From an uncultured Saprospiraceae bacterium (GTDB taxonomy: Bacteria > Bacteroidota > Bacteroidia > Chitinophagales > Saprospiraceae): a DNA stretch of 46,207 bases. Positions 35,736 to 43,914 of the stretch are shown piece by piece. Below the pieces are notes generated by a model, which was given only the letters and a program-made list of their open reading frames with translations, had not been told where the DNA came from and ran no database searches. A program made the translations under genes and the position numbers. Location: NCBI GenBank assembly GCA_937959275.1, contig CALGLU010000130.1, forward strand, positions 1 to 46,207, in the 5' to 3' direction. The number at the start of each line of letters is the position of its first letter. The stretch's first letter is position 1.

Positions 35736-36401
35736 GTGACTGCTGATTCCTATTTAACATTGAAAAGCTCAGAATCCGGTGAATACAAATCCAAGGGCAG
35801 TAAATTCTATAGCTATGCCTTGCGCGTCGAAACAGAAGACGACGTTAAAGAAAAATTGGATGCTATTCGTAAGGAACATTTCAAATCTCGCCACATATGT
35901 TACGCCTATAGACTAGATGTAGATGGCTTACAATACCGCGCCAATGATGATGGCGAACCATCTGGCACTGCAGGTCTGCCGATCCTAAATGTGATAAAAA
36001 GCCATCAATTAGTAAAAACGATGATTGCTGTGGTGAGATACTTTGGTGGCACAAAACTAGGTGTTGCAGGACTGATCCAAGCTTATAAAACATGTGCTCA
36101 AGATGCGATTAGTCAAGCGAACCTCAGGGAGGAATACATTTATCAAAAATTAAAATTAGAATTCCCATATGATGAATTAGGGCATTTGATGAACTGTATC
36201 GCGAAGTCAGACTTTAAAATCATCGATCAATCATATGAGCAATCTCCTTATCTAAAACTTGCTATTCGACAATCAGCCTACGAAAAGAACATCCTCGGCT
36301 TATACAGTCAATTATTAAATTTTGACATTGACGACTTGGAATTAGCCAAAGATCATCCAGTCAAGCATACAACGCTGGCACCATTTGAAGGCATTCTTTA
36401 G
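35736..36401 (+). CDS. YigZ/IMPACT family protein (UPF0029)
   Basis: This 221-residue protein has the IMPACT N-terminal domain: SKGSKFYSYALRVETEDDVKEKL, then the signature HICYAYRL, ANDDGEPSGTAGLPIL and VVRYFGGTKLGVAGLIQAYK. The C-terminal part is a ferredoxin-like DUF1949 domain (LEFPYDELGHLMNCI). Bacterial YigZ has no firmly established function; the eukaryotic relative IMPACT is a translation regulator that inhibits GCN1-GCN2 signalling. The start is GTG: no ATG lies nearby, and the frame needs this start to include the whole domain. A perfect -7 element sits directly before it. Confidence 0.9.
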   Translation: MTADSYLTLKSSESGEYKSKGSKFYSYALRVETEDDVKEKLDAIRKEHFKSRHICYAYRLDVDGLQYRANDDGEPSGTAGLPILNVIKSHQLVKTMIAVVRYFGGTKLGVAGLIQAYKTCAQDAISQANLREEYIYQKLKLEFPYDELGHLMNCIAKSDFKIIDQSYEQSPYLKLAIRQSAYEKNILGLYSQLLNFDIDDLELAKDHPVKHTTLAPFEGIL

Positions 36402-36441
36402 GCTAAGGAGTCATCCACATTAAAAATACCTTTTTTTAAAT

Positions 36442-36452
36442 AAAAAAAAAAA
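36442..36452 (+). repeat. Homopolymer run of 11 A in an A/T-rich hairpin
   Basis: An 11-base A run follows CCTTTTTTT (36429-36437), so the two can form a weak A/T hairpin. It lies between the YigZ-family and Rieske-GltS genes and may serve as a weak terminator. Its length makes it prone to slippage. Confidence 0.4.
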
Positions 36453-36528
36453 GGACTACCTATTCTTTAACCTTGGATTGCTAACTTGGTTTCGAATTCA
36501 ATATCATCATTTCGCAACTACATAATCA

Positions 36529-38136
36529 ATGAAGAAACATCAACTAGCAAAAATCTCAGAACTACAGGACAGAACGCCGACACATAAGATGGTCAATGGT
36601 CTAGATTTAGTCGTCATTAAGTATGACAATTCCATTTCAGTTCTTTATGGAAGATGTTTACATCGAGGTGCTCTGATGGCAGATGGATATGTAGAGGGTC
36701 AAAACTTAATCTGTGGTGTTCATGGCTGGGATTATAGACTAGATACGGGAGTGAGTGCTTACAATAATGATGAAGCCTTACATAAATTCTCAACAGTCAT
36801 TGAAGATGATATTATTTTTGTGGATGAAGATGACATCAATACTTTTTTGAAAAAACATCCACAACCCTTCAAACGCGATGAATACCTAGGGCAATATGCA
36901 GATACGCATCCCGAAAGCACAGAGCCCTATACTCAATATATCAAGGAGTTAGCCAAACACGGTTTGAAAAATCATGGTCATCATGGACCTTCTGCGTCTA
37001 TGGGCGTTGATCGCAATACCTTGCCAAAATGGGAAGACATCCAGTTTTTACCAGCGCAGCTTGCAACGCGTCCTTTATTAGATGAAGAAGATGTCTCTAC
37101 TCAAGTCATTATTGGTCCTCAAGCAAATAAACCCTTAATTCTTGATATTCCCATTTTTGTATCAGACATGAGTTTTGGAGCTTTATCTCGAGAAGCTAAG
37201 ATTGCATTAGCCATGGGAGCTGAACTTTCGGGAACTGGCATTTGCAGTGGTGAAGGAGGGATGTTACCAGAGGAGCAAGAAAACAATTCTAAATATTTTT
37301 ATGAATTAGCCTCAGGAAAATTTGGCTTTGCGTGGGAAAAAGTAGAAAAGACACAAGCATTTCATTTTAAAGGTGGACAAGGTGCAAAGACTGGAACTGG
37401 TGGACATCTACCTGGGAATAAAGTCACGAAGGAGATTGCGGAGGTGCGCGGATTGAAGGTAGGAGAAACGGCTATTTCTCCAGCAGCATTTCCTGATTTG
37501 TTTACTGCTGAGGATTTCAAAAAAGTCGCTTCAGAAGTAAGAGAACGGACTGGAGGTATTCCTGTTGGATTCAAAATAGCAGCAAGTCATATCGAAAAGG
37601 ATATAGATTTTGCACTAGCTGTTGGCGTAGATTATATTATTCTAGATGGTCGAGGTGGAGGCACTGGTTCTGCACCAACTGTACTAAGAAACAATATTAA
37701 CGTTCCAACTATACCTGCATTAGCTAGAGCGAGAAAACACTTGGACGAGCTAGGTGCAACTGATATCACTTTGGTCATCACGGGTGGACTTCGAGTTGCG
37801 GAGGATTTTGCAAAAGCCATGATGCTGGGAGCTGACGCAATAGCAGTATCTAACTCAGCCTTGCAAGCGATCGGTTGCTTGGGCATGCGTGCTTGCAACA
37901 GTAACAATTGCCCTGTCGGCATTGCTACTCAAAAAGAAGATTTGCGAAGTCGATTAATCATTGAATCTTCTGCCCTTCAATTAAAGAACTTCTTTTTAGC
38001 CACTACTGATTTAATAAAAGTCATAGCGAGAGCATGTGGACATGATCATGTCTCAAAATTTAATGAGAATGATTTAAGCACGTTTGATTATGACATACAT
38101 AAATTAACAGGTATCCCTTATGCAGGCGTCAGTTGA
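36529..38136 (+). CDS. Rieske domain fused to an FMN-dependent glutamate synthase-like domain
   Basis: Residues 1-100 form a Rieske [2Fe-2S] domain with Cys43, His45, Cys62 and His65 (GRCLHRG and ICGVHGWDY). Residues about 165-520 match the FMN-binding synthase domain of glutamate synthase: SDMSFGALSREAKIAL, GICSGEGGMLPEE, FKGGQGAKTGTGGHLPG, VDYIILDGRGGGTGSAP and VITGGLRVAEDFAKAMMLGADA. The Fe-S loop CLGMRACNSNNCPVG supplies Cys450, Cys456 and Cys461 with the spacing of the GltS [3Fe-4S] cluster. There is no glutaminase domain, so ammonia would have to come from elsewhere if it makes glutamate at all. The Rieske domain likely replaces a separate electron donor or passes electrons to the FMN. 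The 535-residue fusion is monocistronic. Confidence 0.9.
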   Translation: MKKHQLAKISELQDRTPTHKMVNGLDLVVIKYDNSISVLYGRCLHRGALMADGYVEGQNLICGVHGWDYRLDTGVSAYNNDEALHKFSTVIEDDIIFVDEDDINTFLKKHPQPFKRDEYLGQYADTHPESTEPYTQYIKELAKHGLKNHGHHGPSASMGVDRNTLPKWEDIQFLPAQLATRPLLDEEDVSTQVIIGPQANKPLILDIPIFVSDMSFGALSREAKIALAMGAELSGTGICSGEGGMLPEEQENNSKYFYELASGKFGFAWEKVEKTQAFHFKGGQGAKTGTGGHLPGNKVTKEIAEVRGLKVGETAISPAAFPDLFTAEDFKKVASEVRERTGGIPVGFKIAASHIEKDIDFALAVGVDYIILDGRGGGTGSAPTVLRNNINVPTIPALARARKHLDELGATDITLVITGGLRVAEDFAKAMMLGADAIAVSNSALQAIGCLGMRACNSNNCPVGIATQKEDLRSRLIIESSALQLKNFFLATTDLIKVIARACGHDHVSKFNENDLSTFDYDIHKLTGIPYAGVS

Positions 38137-38153
38137 TCAACTACTTAGTTGAT
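38136..38153 (+). terminator. Hairpin at the end of the Rieske-GltS gene
   Basis: ATCAACTA (38136-38143) and TAGTTGAT (38146-38153) are perfect inverted arms and overlap the last base of the TGA stop. The following sequence is only weakly T-rich, so a full terminator is uncertain. Confidence 0.35.
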
Positions 38154-38160
38154 GTTTAAG

Positions 38161-38196
38161 TAAAAAATCTCCCACTTCAATTAAGAAGCGGAAGAT
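38161..38196 (-). terminator. Likely terminator of the subtilisin-like protease gene
   Basis: A stem of ten pairs with two mismatches (38167-38178 with 38185-38196) is followed on the minus strand by TTTTTTA. It lies about 165 nt past the protease stop. On the plus strand there is no T-run. Confidence 0.5.
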
Positions 38197-38361
38197 CAAA
38201 AAAACACCACATATCTTTTTTAATTCGAATCAACATAGATTAGTCAATCAAGATAGCATTCAATTCTTATTGTCCATTCATCCAGCAATATCAGAATGAA
38301 CGTAATTCAAAATACTTGTCTATCTCTTAGCTTTAAAATGATAATAATATACATGCTTATA

Positions 38362-40257
38362 TCACTTCAATTCATTACAACTCTCCATCAACGTGTTGTA
38401 CGTAGATCCTTTTTCAACCTCAAAACCTAAGCTTGTTACGACCTCTAATGTTGCTTGCATGAGAACTGTCGAGGGGTCTTCAATAGTCGCGTTAGTTACA
38501 ATTCTGTTTGTGGTTGCAAATTGTAAATCATTGATGATAGTGCCTTGGATTCTCATAAAGTCAGGACTACAACTCAAGGCCAGCTCACGAGATGCTGCAC
38601 AGAGTAAGGCTGCATCATGATCCAAGTAGCCCATCTGAGCCACTTCTCCCATTAAGGGGTTCGTCACCTTTACAGTAGCTAGTATACAATCGCGGATATC
38701 AGCATATTGTAAAATCGGATACTGACCTTTAATGATCGCTGCGGTCCTGGCAACCATCGGTGCTGAGATAGATGTGCCTGCTACTGAATCAACATTCATC
38801 AAAGAAGTACCATCCTGTGCTCTACCTGGCGCAATGACATGATCTATCGCAGCAAGATCCACACTCTTGTCACCAGTATTTGCATAGCTTCTGACACCCA
38901 TTGTCGTTTCATCATGCGCAGAGACTGTTATGATATTACTGTAGCTAAATATGGCTGGATATTTCCCTAAGGTATGATTATCAATATCTATCCCATCATT
39001 CCCTGCAGAGACTATCATCAATGCACCATTAACACTTGCTTTGGAGAAAGCATCCTGTAGCAGAATCGGATTTTCTGCTGTGTAAAATCCCCAGCTATTC
39101 ACAATGATAGATGCGCCCTCATCGATGGCGTAATGTATGCCACAGATCGCATCAAAGAGAAAGCCAGAATTTCCATTATGAAACTTTAGAGACATTAGCT
39201 CTAATTGAATGTCATCAGGAAAATCGTTAACGATCGCACCAGCAACGGCACTGCCATGCCCTGTACTGTCTTGAGGGATTGCATCATCAAACTGAAAATC
39301 ATAGCCCAATAGATCTCCAATCAGACAATTGTCCTCATCATTCGCCTCTTTATTTGTCCAGTGTGCATTCTCAAAAGCCTCATGATCAATATTTACTCCT
39401 GCATCAATGATAGCAACCCTGACTCTATATTGTGGGTTGAGTGGTTTGTAAAGAGGAAAAGGATAACAGCTGAATGCAGAGCCACAGCGATCTAAATCAT
39501 ATTCTAGTCGATCATCAATTTGATAATTATAACTTGTCCCTTCAATACACGGATCTTGTTTAGCCGTGATTTCTCCTTCTAAAAACGTTTCAAAATCGCT
39601 AGCTTCAAATAAATAGAGTTGGGGATCTGAACATCCACAAGAATCCACTAAGACAAAACCTGGGTCAAAAATCCCTTCGTCAAAACCAGGACCGGGCTTA
39701 ATGATCAACTGATTAGCTTTAAAACCGCTCCCGTCTCCAGACACATCAGCACACAGAATCCAATCATCGATTGATACAGGAAGAATTGAAGCAGAGACTT
39801 CCAATGTACCAGAACTTGCATTATTATCATCCCATACCCTGATGTAATAATCACCAGCAAGAGCCGATTCTATCACAATGGCATTAGGAAATACATCAAA
39901 ATTGTAACAACCCACTGCTGGCGTTACCGCGCTTACACAACAAGTACCTACTGGGCATGAATTAGCAAAATGCACTTCAGCTCTGGCATTTATTGTTGTT
40001 CCAGCACGTCTACGAATTATTATATTTGATGTGCTAGGGACATTAATATGAACCCAAAAATCATTCATCAAAGGAGGAGCACAAGTATAAGGTAAACCGG
40101 TAAATGCGCTAACAGCATTGAATGTAATTGTACTTACTGCAGCATCACAGCTTGGACCGCTTTGCAGGGGTATGGTGCTTGCGTTAAAACATTCATTATT
40201 GGCACTGGCACAATTGGCTATGCCCAATAAAATAAGTAATGGAAATAATGTTCTCAT
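38362..40257 (-). CDS. Exported subtilisin-like (S8) serine protease
   Basis: Start 40257 gives a 631-residue protein with a good signal peptide (MRTLFPLLILLGIANCASA). The frame is open to 40287, but that start falls inside the promoter -7 box. Residues about 20-165 are a Cys-rich beta domain that resembles pre-peptidase modules. The S8 domain carries Asp285 (VAIIDAGVNIDHE), His334 (TGHGSAVAG), the oxyanion block SAGNDG, and Ser496 (AGTSISAPMVA), so the triad is complete. The last 70 residues (GFEVEKGSTYNTLMESC) look like the repeated beta module often placed at the end of Bacteroidota secreted proteins. No T9SS sorting domain is visible, so it may stay in the periplasm. It is divergent from the CHAT protease gene. 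Confidence 0.9.
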   Translation of the reverse strand: MRTLFPLLILLGIANCASANNECFNASTIPLQSGPSCDAAVSTITFNAVSAFTGLPYTCAPPLMNDFWVHINVPSTSNIIIRRRAGTTINARAEVHFANSCPVGTCCVSAVTPAVGCYNFDVFPNAIVIESALAGDYYIRVWDDNNASSGTLEVSASILPVSIDDWILCADVSGDGSGFKANQLIIKPGPGFDEGIFDPGFVLVDSCGCSDPQLYLFEASDFETFLEGEITAKQDPCIEGTSYNYQIDDRLEYDLDRCGSAFSCYPFPLYKPLNPQYRVRVAIIDAGVNIDHEAFENAHWTNKEANDEDNCLIGDLLGYDFQFDDAIPQDSTGHGSAVAGAIVNDFPDDIQLELMSLKFHNGNSGFLFDAICGIHYAIDEGASIIVNSWGFYTAENPILLQDAFSKASVNGALMIVSAGNDGIDIDNHTLGKYPAIFSYSNIITVSAHDETTMGVRSYANTGDKSVDLAAIDHVIAPGRAQDGTSLMNVDSVAGTSISAPMVARTAAIIKGQYPILQYADIRDCILATVKVTNPLMGEVAQMGYLDHDAALLCAASRELALSCSPDFMRIQGTIINDLQFATTNRIVTNATIEDPSTVLMQATLEVVTSLGFEVEKGSTYNTLMESCNELK

Positions 40258-40284
40258 GTTATGTGCTTTTGTTTGGAAGTAATT

Positions 40285-40315
40285 CAAATGTAGGAAAGGT
40301 TAACATCTGTATCAA
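40285..40315 (-). promoter_or_regulatory. Bacteroidota-type promoter of the S8 protease gene
   Basis: On the minus strand TTG (40315-40313) is followed after 20 nt by TACATTTG (40292-40285). This is a consensus match (TTG-N19-21-TAnnTTTG) and gives a leader of about 20 nt to the ATG at 40257. It overlaps the alternative start 40287, which argues against that start. Confidence 0.7.
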
Positions 40316-40324
40316 CTAAAACAC

Positions 40325-40342
40325 ATCACTATATATAGTGAT
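40325..40342. promoter_or_regulatory. 18-bp perfect palindrome between the two protease genes
   Basis: ATCACTATATATAGTGAT is perfectly symmetric. It lies 9 nt upstream of the -33 element of the S8 gene and about 80 nt before the CHAT start, in their shared 166-nt regulatory region. Its size and place fit an operator for a dimeric regulator acting on one or both genes. No regulator with a matching site can be named. Confidence 0.45.
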
Positions 40343-40423
40343 TTTGGTTCAGATATCTTTAATTCATGTAGCTAACAAATCATTTATACCTTTATATTGT
40401 ATCAATCATAACTTCCACTTCAA

Positions 40424-43219
40424 ATGAGAATTACGCAGGCATTCTTTGCGATTGCAATTTGCATGTCATCTCTTCAAGGACAAAACGATTCCCTTACATT
40501 TTATTTTAATCAAGGACTAAATCAAATAGAAAAAGGCTTAAAATCAGAGGCAAGATTCAGCCTGGAGCAAGCTGTACTCTTTACAGGTGCCGATAGTATC
40601 ACCGCGGCGGCCCATCATCAATTGGGAAATCTAAATTATGGAAGTAAGCAATACCAACAAGCAATAGATCATTGGGGAATGGCCATTAGGCATCGAAAAA
40701 ACTACCTACAATTAAATCATGTAGACATTGTAAAAACATACATAAATATTGGAACCGCAGAAAACATTTTGGGTAATACAAACCGCTCACACGAAGCACT
40801 TAGCACAGCCTTGGCCCTTTTAAATAGTCAGGAAACAGAGGATGTATTTCGTAAAGCCAATGTGTATGCCGCTATTGGAAGTCTTGAAAAAAACGAACTT
40901 AACTTGAGCCTGGCGTTGGACTATTTGCAAGAAGCCTATCGACTTTACGCTCTATGTGATCGTGACATTAAATGGCGACAGGTAAACACGTGTACCGATT
41001 TATTTGACACGTATAAATTACTCAAAAAACCCAAGGAAGCCTTGTTGTGGGCAAACCGTACCATGGAAGAAGTCAGCCAGATAAGCCCAACAAACCAAGG
41101 TCATGACATCTATTTGGCTAACGCATATAGCAACAGAGGTATCGCTTATAAACTAAATGAGCAATATGAAACAGCTGAAGCAGATTACCTCATGGCACTG
41201 AATGTAAACAAGAGATCACCTGAGCGGACAGACTATCTCGGGGTTGCGCTCAACAACCTGATCGCACTATACTCAAAGATGGATGACATAGAAAAAGCAG
41301 AAGCCATGATCCATCAAGCAAAGGCTATTTTCATTCAGCAAAATCAGCCACAACTATTAGTCAACACATTAATCGAAGAAGCAAAATTCAGATATGATCA
41401 AACTGATTATTCCGGTGCTATTGATTCGTATGTAGAGGCTCGTCAAATAGTATCTCATGACCTGGATAAACAACTTTCTGAATTGGCGAGATCAGCAGTG
41501 AATGAAACCACAATCGTTGAATTGGTAACTGGCCAGCTAAAATCCAAAGTGGCCTTGTATCGGCTAACCAAAGAGAAGAACATTCTAGATGGTGTAGATT
41601 CACAAATACACGAATTAGCAAACATCATAGACGAAATCAGTTTAGGTATGTCTGATCTCGAATCAAAGTTAGAGTTTTCCAGTTTGGTGAATGATTTTTT
41701 TGATGTTGCCGTAGCGATAAAATACTTGAGGTATAAAGAAGCTGCTGACGCAAGTATTGCAGAAGATGCCTGGAAGCTCATGGACAAAGCTAAATCCAGA
41801 TCAATATTTGATAAGCTTCGATTGGATCAAGTATCCGAAAACTCCAAACACTTGAGCAGTATATACCAAAAAAGAAAGACACTGCAAGACCAGATTTTTC
41901 AATATCAAATTAGGCTTTCTTCTAACTTGCAATCAAAGCAAAATCTAGTAGATACGATTATGGATTTACAGGCGATTTCTAGTCAACTTGATTTGCAGAT
42001 TGACAGCTTAATTCAAAGTGAGCAGGTTTGGCAAATTGATGAGGATAAGAATGATATAATCCATCAATCACCCAATACACTATTCATGCAATACCACCTG
42101 GCGAAGGACAGCAGCTATCTTATTTATAAATACAAAAACGACATTAAATTCCATAACCTAGGTGGCACTTCAGCACTTGAAAATCAGTTGTTACAATTTG
42201 TAGAGGCTACGCGGCAACCGTCATCTGATATCACTCAGTACAGCAAGATTGCACTAACTGCATTTAAAACGCTATTTCCATTAGCATACAGAGCGCAAAT
42301 TCCAAAGTCTATCATAATCTTTCCAGACCGCTTAATTGGCAAAATCCCCTTTGAGGCAACCCTAGTCAACAACTATTCCCAAGAAAACTCTTTCGCAAAT
42401 CTGGATTACCTCATCAATCATACTGACATATCATATGGTTCATCTCATAGTATCCTAAACTATCAAATGAAACACAATCGGGATAATAAGCAAAAGGCAA
42501 TCGGCTACGCCATTGATTATGCCGTTTTCCCTGTTGGCCAATATAGCCAGCTCGTGCATTCGATTGCAGAATTACAATCCTTGAAGTCTGAATCAAAACT
42601 AAAGACCTTTGAAAACCAAGAGGCTACTGACAACAGTTTCTTTGATGAGGCAGAGAACGCATCCTTGATTCACTTATCGCTACATGGGATCACAGACGCT
42701 ACAAACCCAGCCTTAAGTTATCTACAATTTTATCCAAAAGATGCCGAAGATGATGGCAAGCTGTATATCAAAGATATATACCACAAAGACATTGATCCCG
42801 AATTAATCGTGCTCAGTTCTTGCAGTTCTGGCGATGGCTATCTATCCGAAGCTGAAGGCAGTATCAGTTTTGCGCATGCCTTTTCATACAGCAATGCTCA
42901 ATCAATCGTTTTGAATTTATGGGACTCTGCATCTTACAGCTCATTTGAATTAATACAAGGTTTTTACAACAACTTGTTCCGTGGCATATCAAAATCGGAG
43001 TCATTACAACAAACCAAAATTGACTATCTGCACGGGATCAAAGCGCAGGAATTAGCACATCCGTTCTATTGGGCGACCTTAGTTATTTATGGCGATCCAA
43101 GATTAATTGAGCGTGAACATTCATTCTCAAACTTAAATCTGATTTGGATTCTCGCTTTGATTTTTCTAATCTGCGTTTATTTCATTTCGCTAAGGAGACG
43201 CGAGGCTTCATCCAAATAA
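40424..43219 (+). CDS. Secreted, membrane-anchored TPR-CHAT (caspase-like) protease
   Basis: This 931-residue protein has a signal peptide (MRITQAFFAIAICMSSLQGQ). TPR repeats cover about residues 25-360 (AHHQLGNLNYGSKQYQQAID, AYSNRGIAYKLNEQYETAEA and others). A long helical region (about 370-550) with coiled-coil character follows, then a CHAT domain at about 560-895. The catalytic pair is intact: His754 in IHLSLHG and Cys800 in LIVLSSCSSGDG, followed by SIVLNLWD. A membrane helix (LIWILALIFLICVYFISL) and a basic tail RRREASSK end the protein. This predicts a type I topology with TPR and protease outside the cytoplasm. CHAT domains are separase/caspase-type peptidases. The 3' end overlaps the convergent TPR membrane protein by 43 nt. 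A TACCTTTA at 40387-40394 is one base from the -7 consensus. Confidence 0.88.
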   Translation: MRITQAFFAIAICMSSLQGQNDSLTFYFNQGLNQIEKGLKSEARFSLEQAVLFTGADSITAAAHHQLGNLNYGSKQYQQAIDHWGMAIRHRKNYLQLNHVDIVKTYINIGTAENILGNTNRSHEALSTALALLNSQETEDVFRKANVYAAIGSLEKNELNLSLALDYLQEAYRLYALCDRDIKWRQVNTCTDLFDTYKLLKKPKEALLWANRTMEEVSQISPTNQGHDIYLANAYSNRGIAYKLNEQYETAEADYLMALNVNKRSPERTDYLGVALNNLIALYSKMDDIEKAEAMIHQAKAIFIQQNQPQLLVNTLIEEAKFRYDQTDYSGAIDSYVEARQIVSHDLDKQLSELARSAVNETTIVELVTGQLKSKVALYRLTKEKNILDGVDSQIHELANIIDEISLGMSDLESKLEFSSLVNDFFDVAVAIKYLRYKEAADASIAEDAWKLMDKAKSRSIFDKLRLDQVSENSKHLSSIYQKRKTLQDQIFQYQIRLSSNLQSKQNLVDTIMDLQAISSQLDLQIDSLIQSEQVWQIDEDKNDIIHQSPNTLFMQYHLAKDSSYLIYKYKNDIKFHNLGGTSALENQLLQFVEATRQPSSDITQYSKIALTAFKTLFPLAYRAQIPKSIIIFPDRLIGKIPFEATLVNNYSQENSFANLDYLINHTDISYGSSHSILNYQMKHNRDNKQKAIGYAIDYAVFPVGQYSQLVHSIAELQSLKSESKLKTFENQEATDNSFFDEAENASLIHLSLHGITDATNPALSYLQFYPKDAEDDGKLYIKDIYHKDIDPELIVLSSCSSGDGYLSEAEGSISFAHAFSYSNAQSIVLNLWDSASYSSFELIQGFYNNLFRGISKSESLQQTKIDYLHGIKAQELAHPFYWATLVIYGDPRLIEREHSFSNLNLIWILALIFLICVYFISLRRREASSK

Positions 43220-43914
43220 GGATGTTGTTGCGTATTAGCAATCAATTGAAGTTGTGCCTTTGCTTCAGTATCTTGCCCTTGCTTCAGAAAAAGTAATGCT
43301 CTGTACCATTGACTTTCCAAGTAAAACCTAGAAGTCTGTTCGTCGATCAATTCTAAGTTTTGCTGAGCAGCTGGTATTTGATTCAATTCAATTTGTGACA
43401 TGGCTAGGTAGAATGACACAGTATCCGTTTTACTATTAATGCTCTCTAACAATTGGCTCGCTTTATTAAAATTGGATTGTTGGTAGTCAACCATTGCTTC
43501 GTCTAGTACCGAAGCCGCCGTCTGTTCGCCTTTGACGATTGGATTAATAATACTGGGATAGGCTTCATAATGGCTAGAAAAAAGCTCACTGTTTGTTTGG
43601 CTTGGCCAGAATAAAAAACTAACCGCTATTAGAGCAAGAAAGCTAGCCGCAATGGCCAAGGTTGGCATCAGCCGAATAACTTTCTTAGACTTCAGAATTT
43701 GTTGTTCTTTCTCTTTCAACTGAGCTTTAAGCAATGGTCTATTCTCAATTGACAAAGGGCCTCGCATGTCTGTTAAGAATTGGAGGTCATTCTGAAAATC
43801 TGGCTCATCCTTATGCAGATTGTAATAGTCCGTTTCTTCTTTGCTCAGCTGATGACCAAACAAAAGTTTATCGAGAACAATATCTCGCAATACGTCTTTA
43901 GGTGGTTCAGTCAT
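43177..43914 (-). CDS. Membrane TPR protein, probable anti-sigma factor of the adjacent ECF sigma
   Basis: This 245-residue protein has a charged cytoplasmic N-terminal part (about 1-80: YYNLHKDEPDFQNDLQFL), one membrane helix (LMPTLAIAASFLALIAVSFLFW, about 83-104) and a TPR-like C-terminal part (VLDEAMVDYQQSNFNKASQL, AQQNLELIDEQTSRFYLESQ). The layout is common for sigma-linked regulators in Bacteroidota. No zinc-binding anti-sigma motif (HxxxCxxC) is visible, so the anti-sigma role rests on position and topology. Its start overlaps the end of the sigma gene by 8 nt, which indicates translational coupling, and its end overlaps the CHAT gene by 43 nt tail to tail. Confidence 0.75.
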   Translation of the reverse strand: MTEPPKDVLRDIVLDKLLFGHQLSKEETDYYNLHKDEPDFQNDLQFLTDMRGPLSIENRPLLKAQLKEKEQQILKSKKVIRLMPTLAIAASFLALIAVSFLFWPSQTNSELFSSHYEAYPSIINPIVKGEQTAASVLDEAMVDYQQSNFNKASQLLESINSKTDTVSFYLAMSQIELNQIPAAQQNLELIDEQTSRFYLESQWYRALLFLKQGQDTEAKAQLQLIANTQQHPYLDEASRLLSEMK

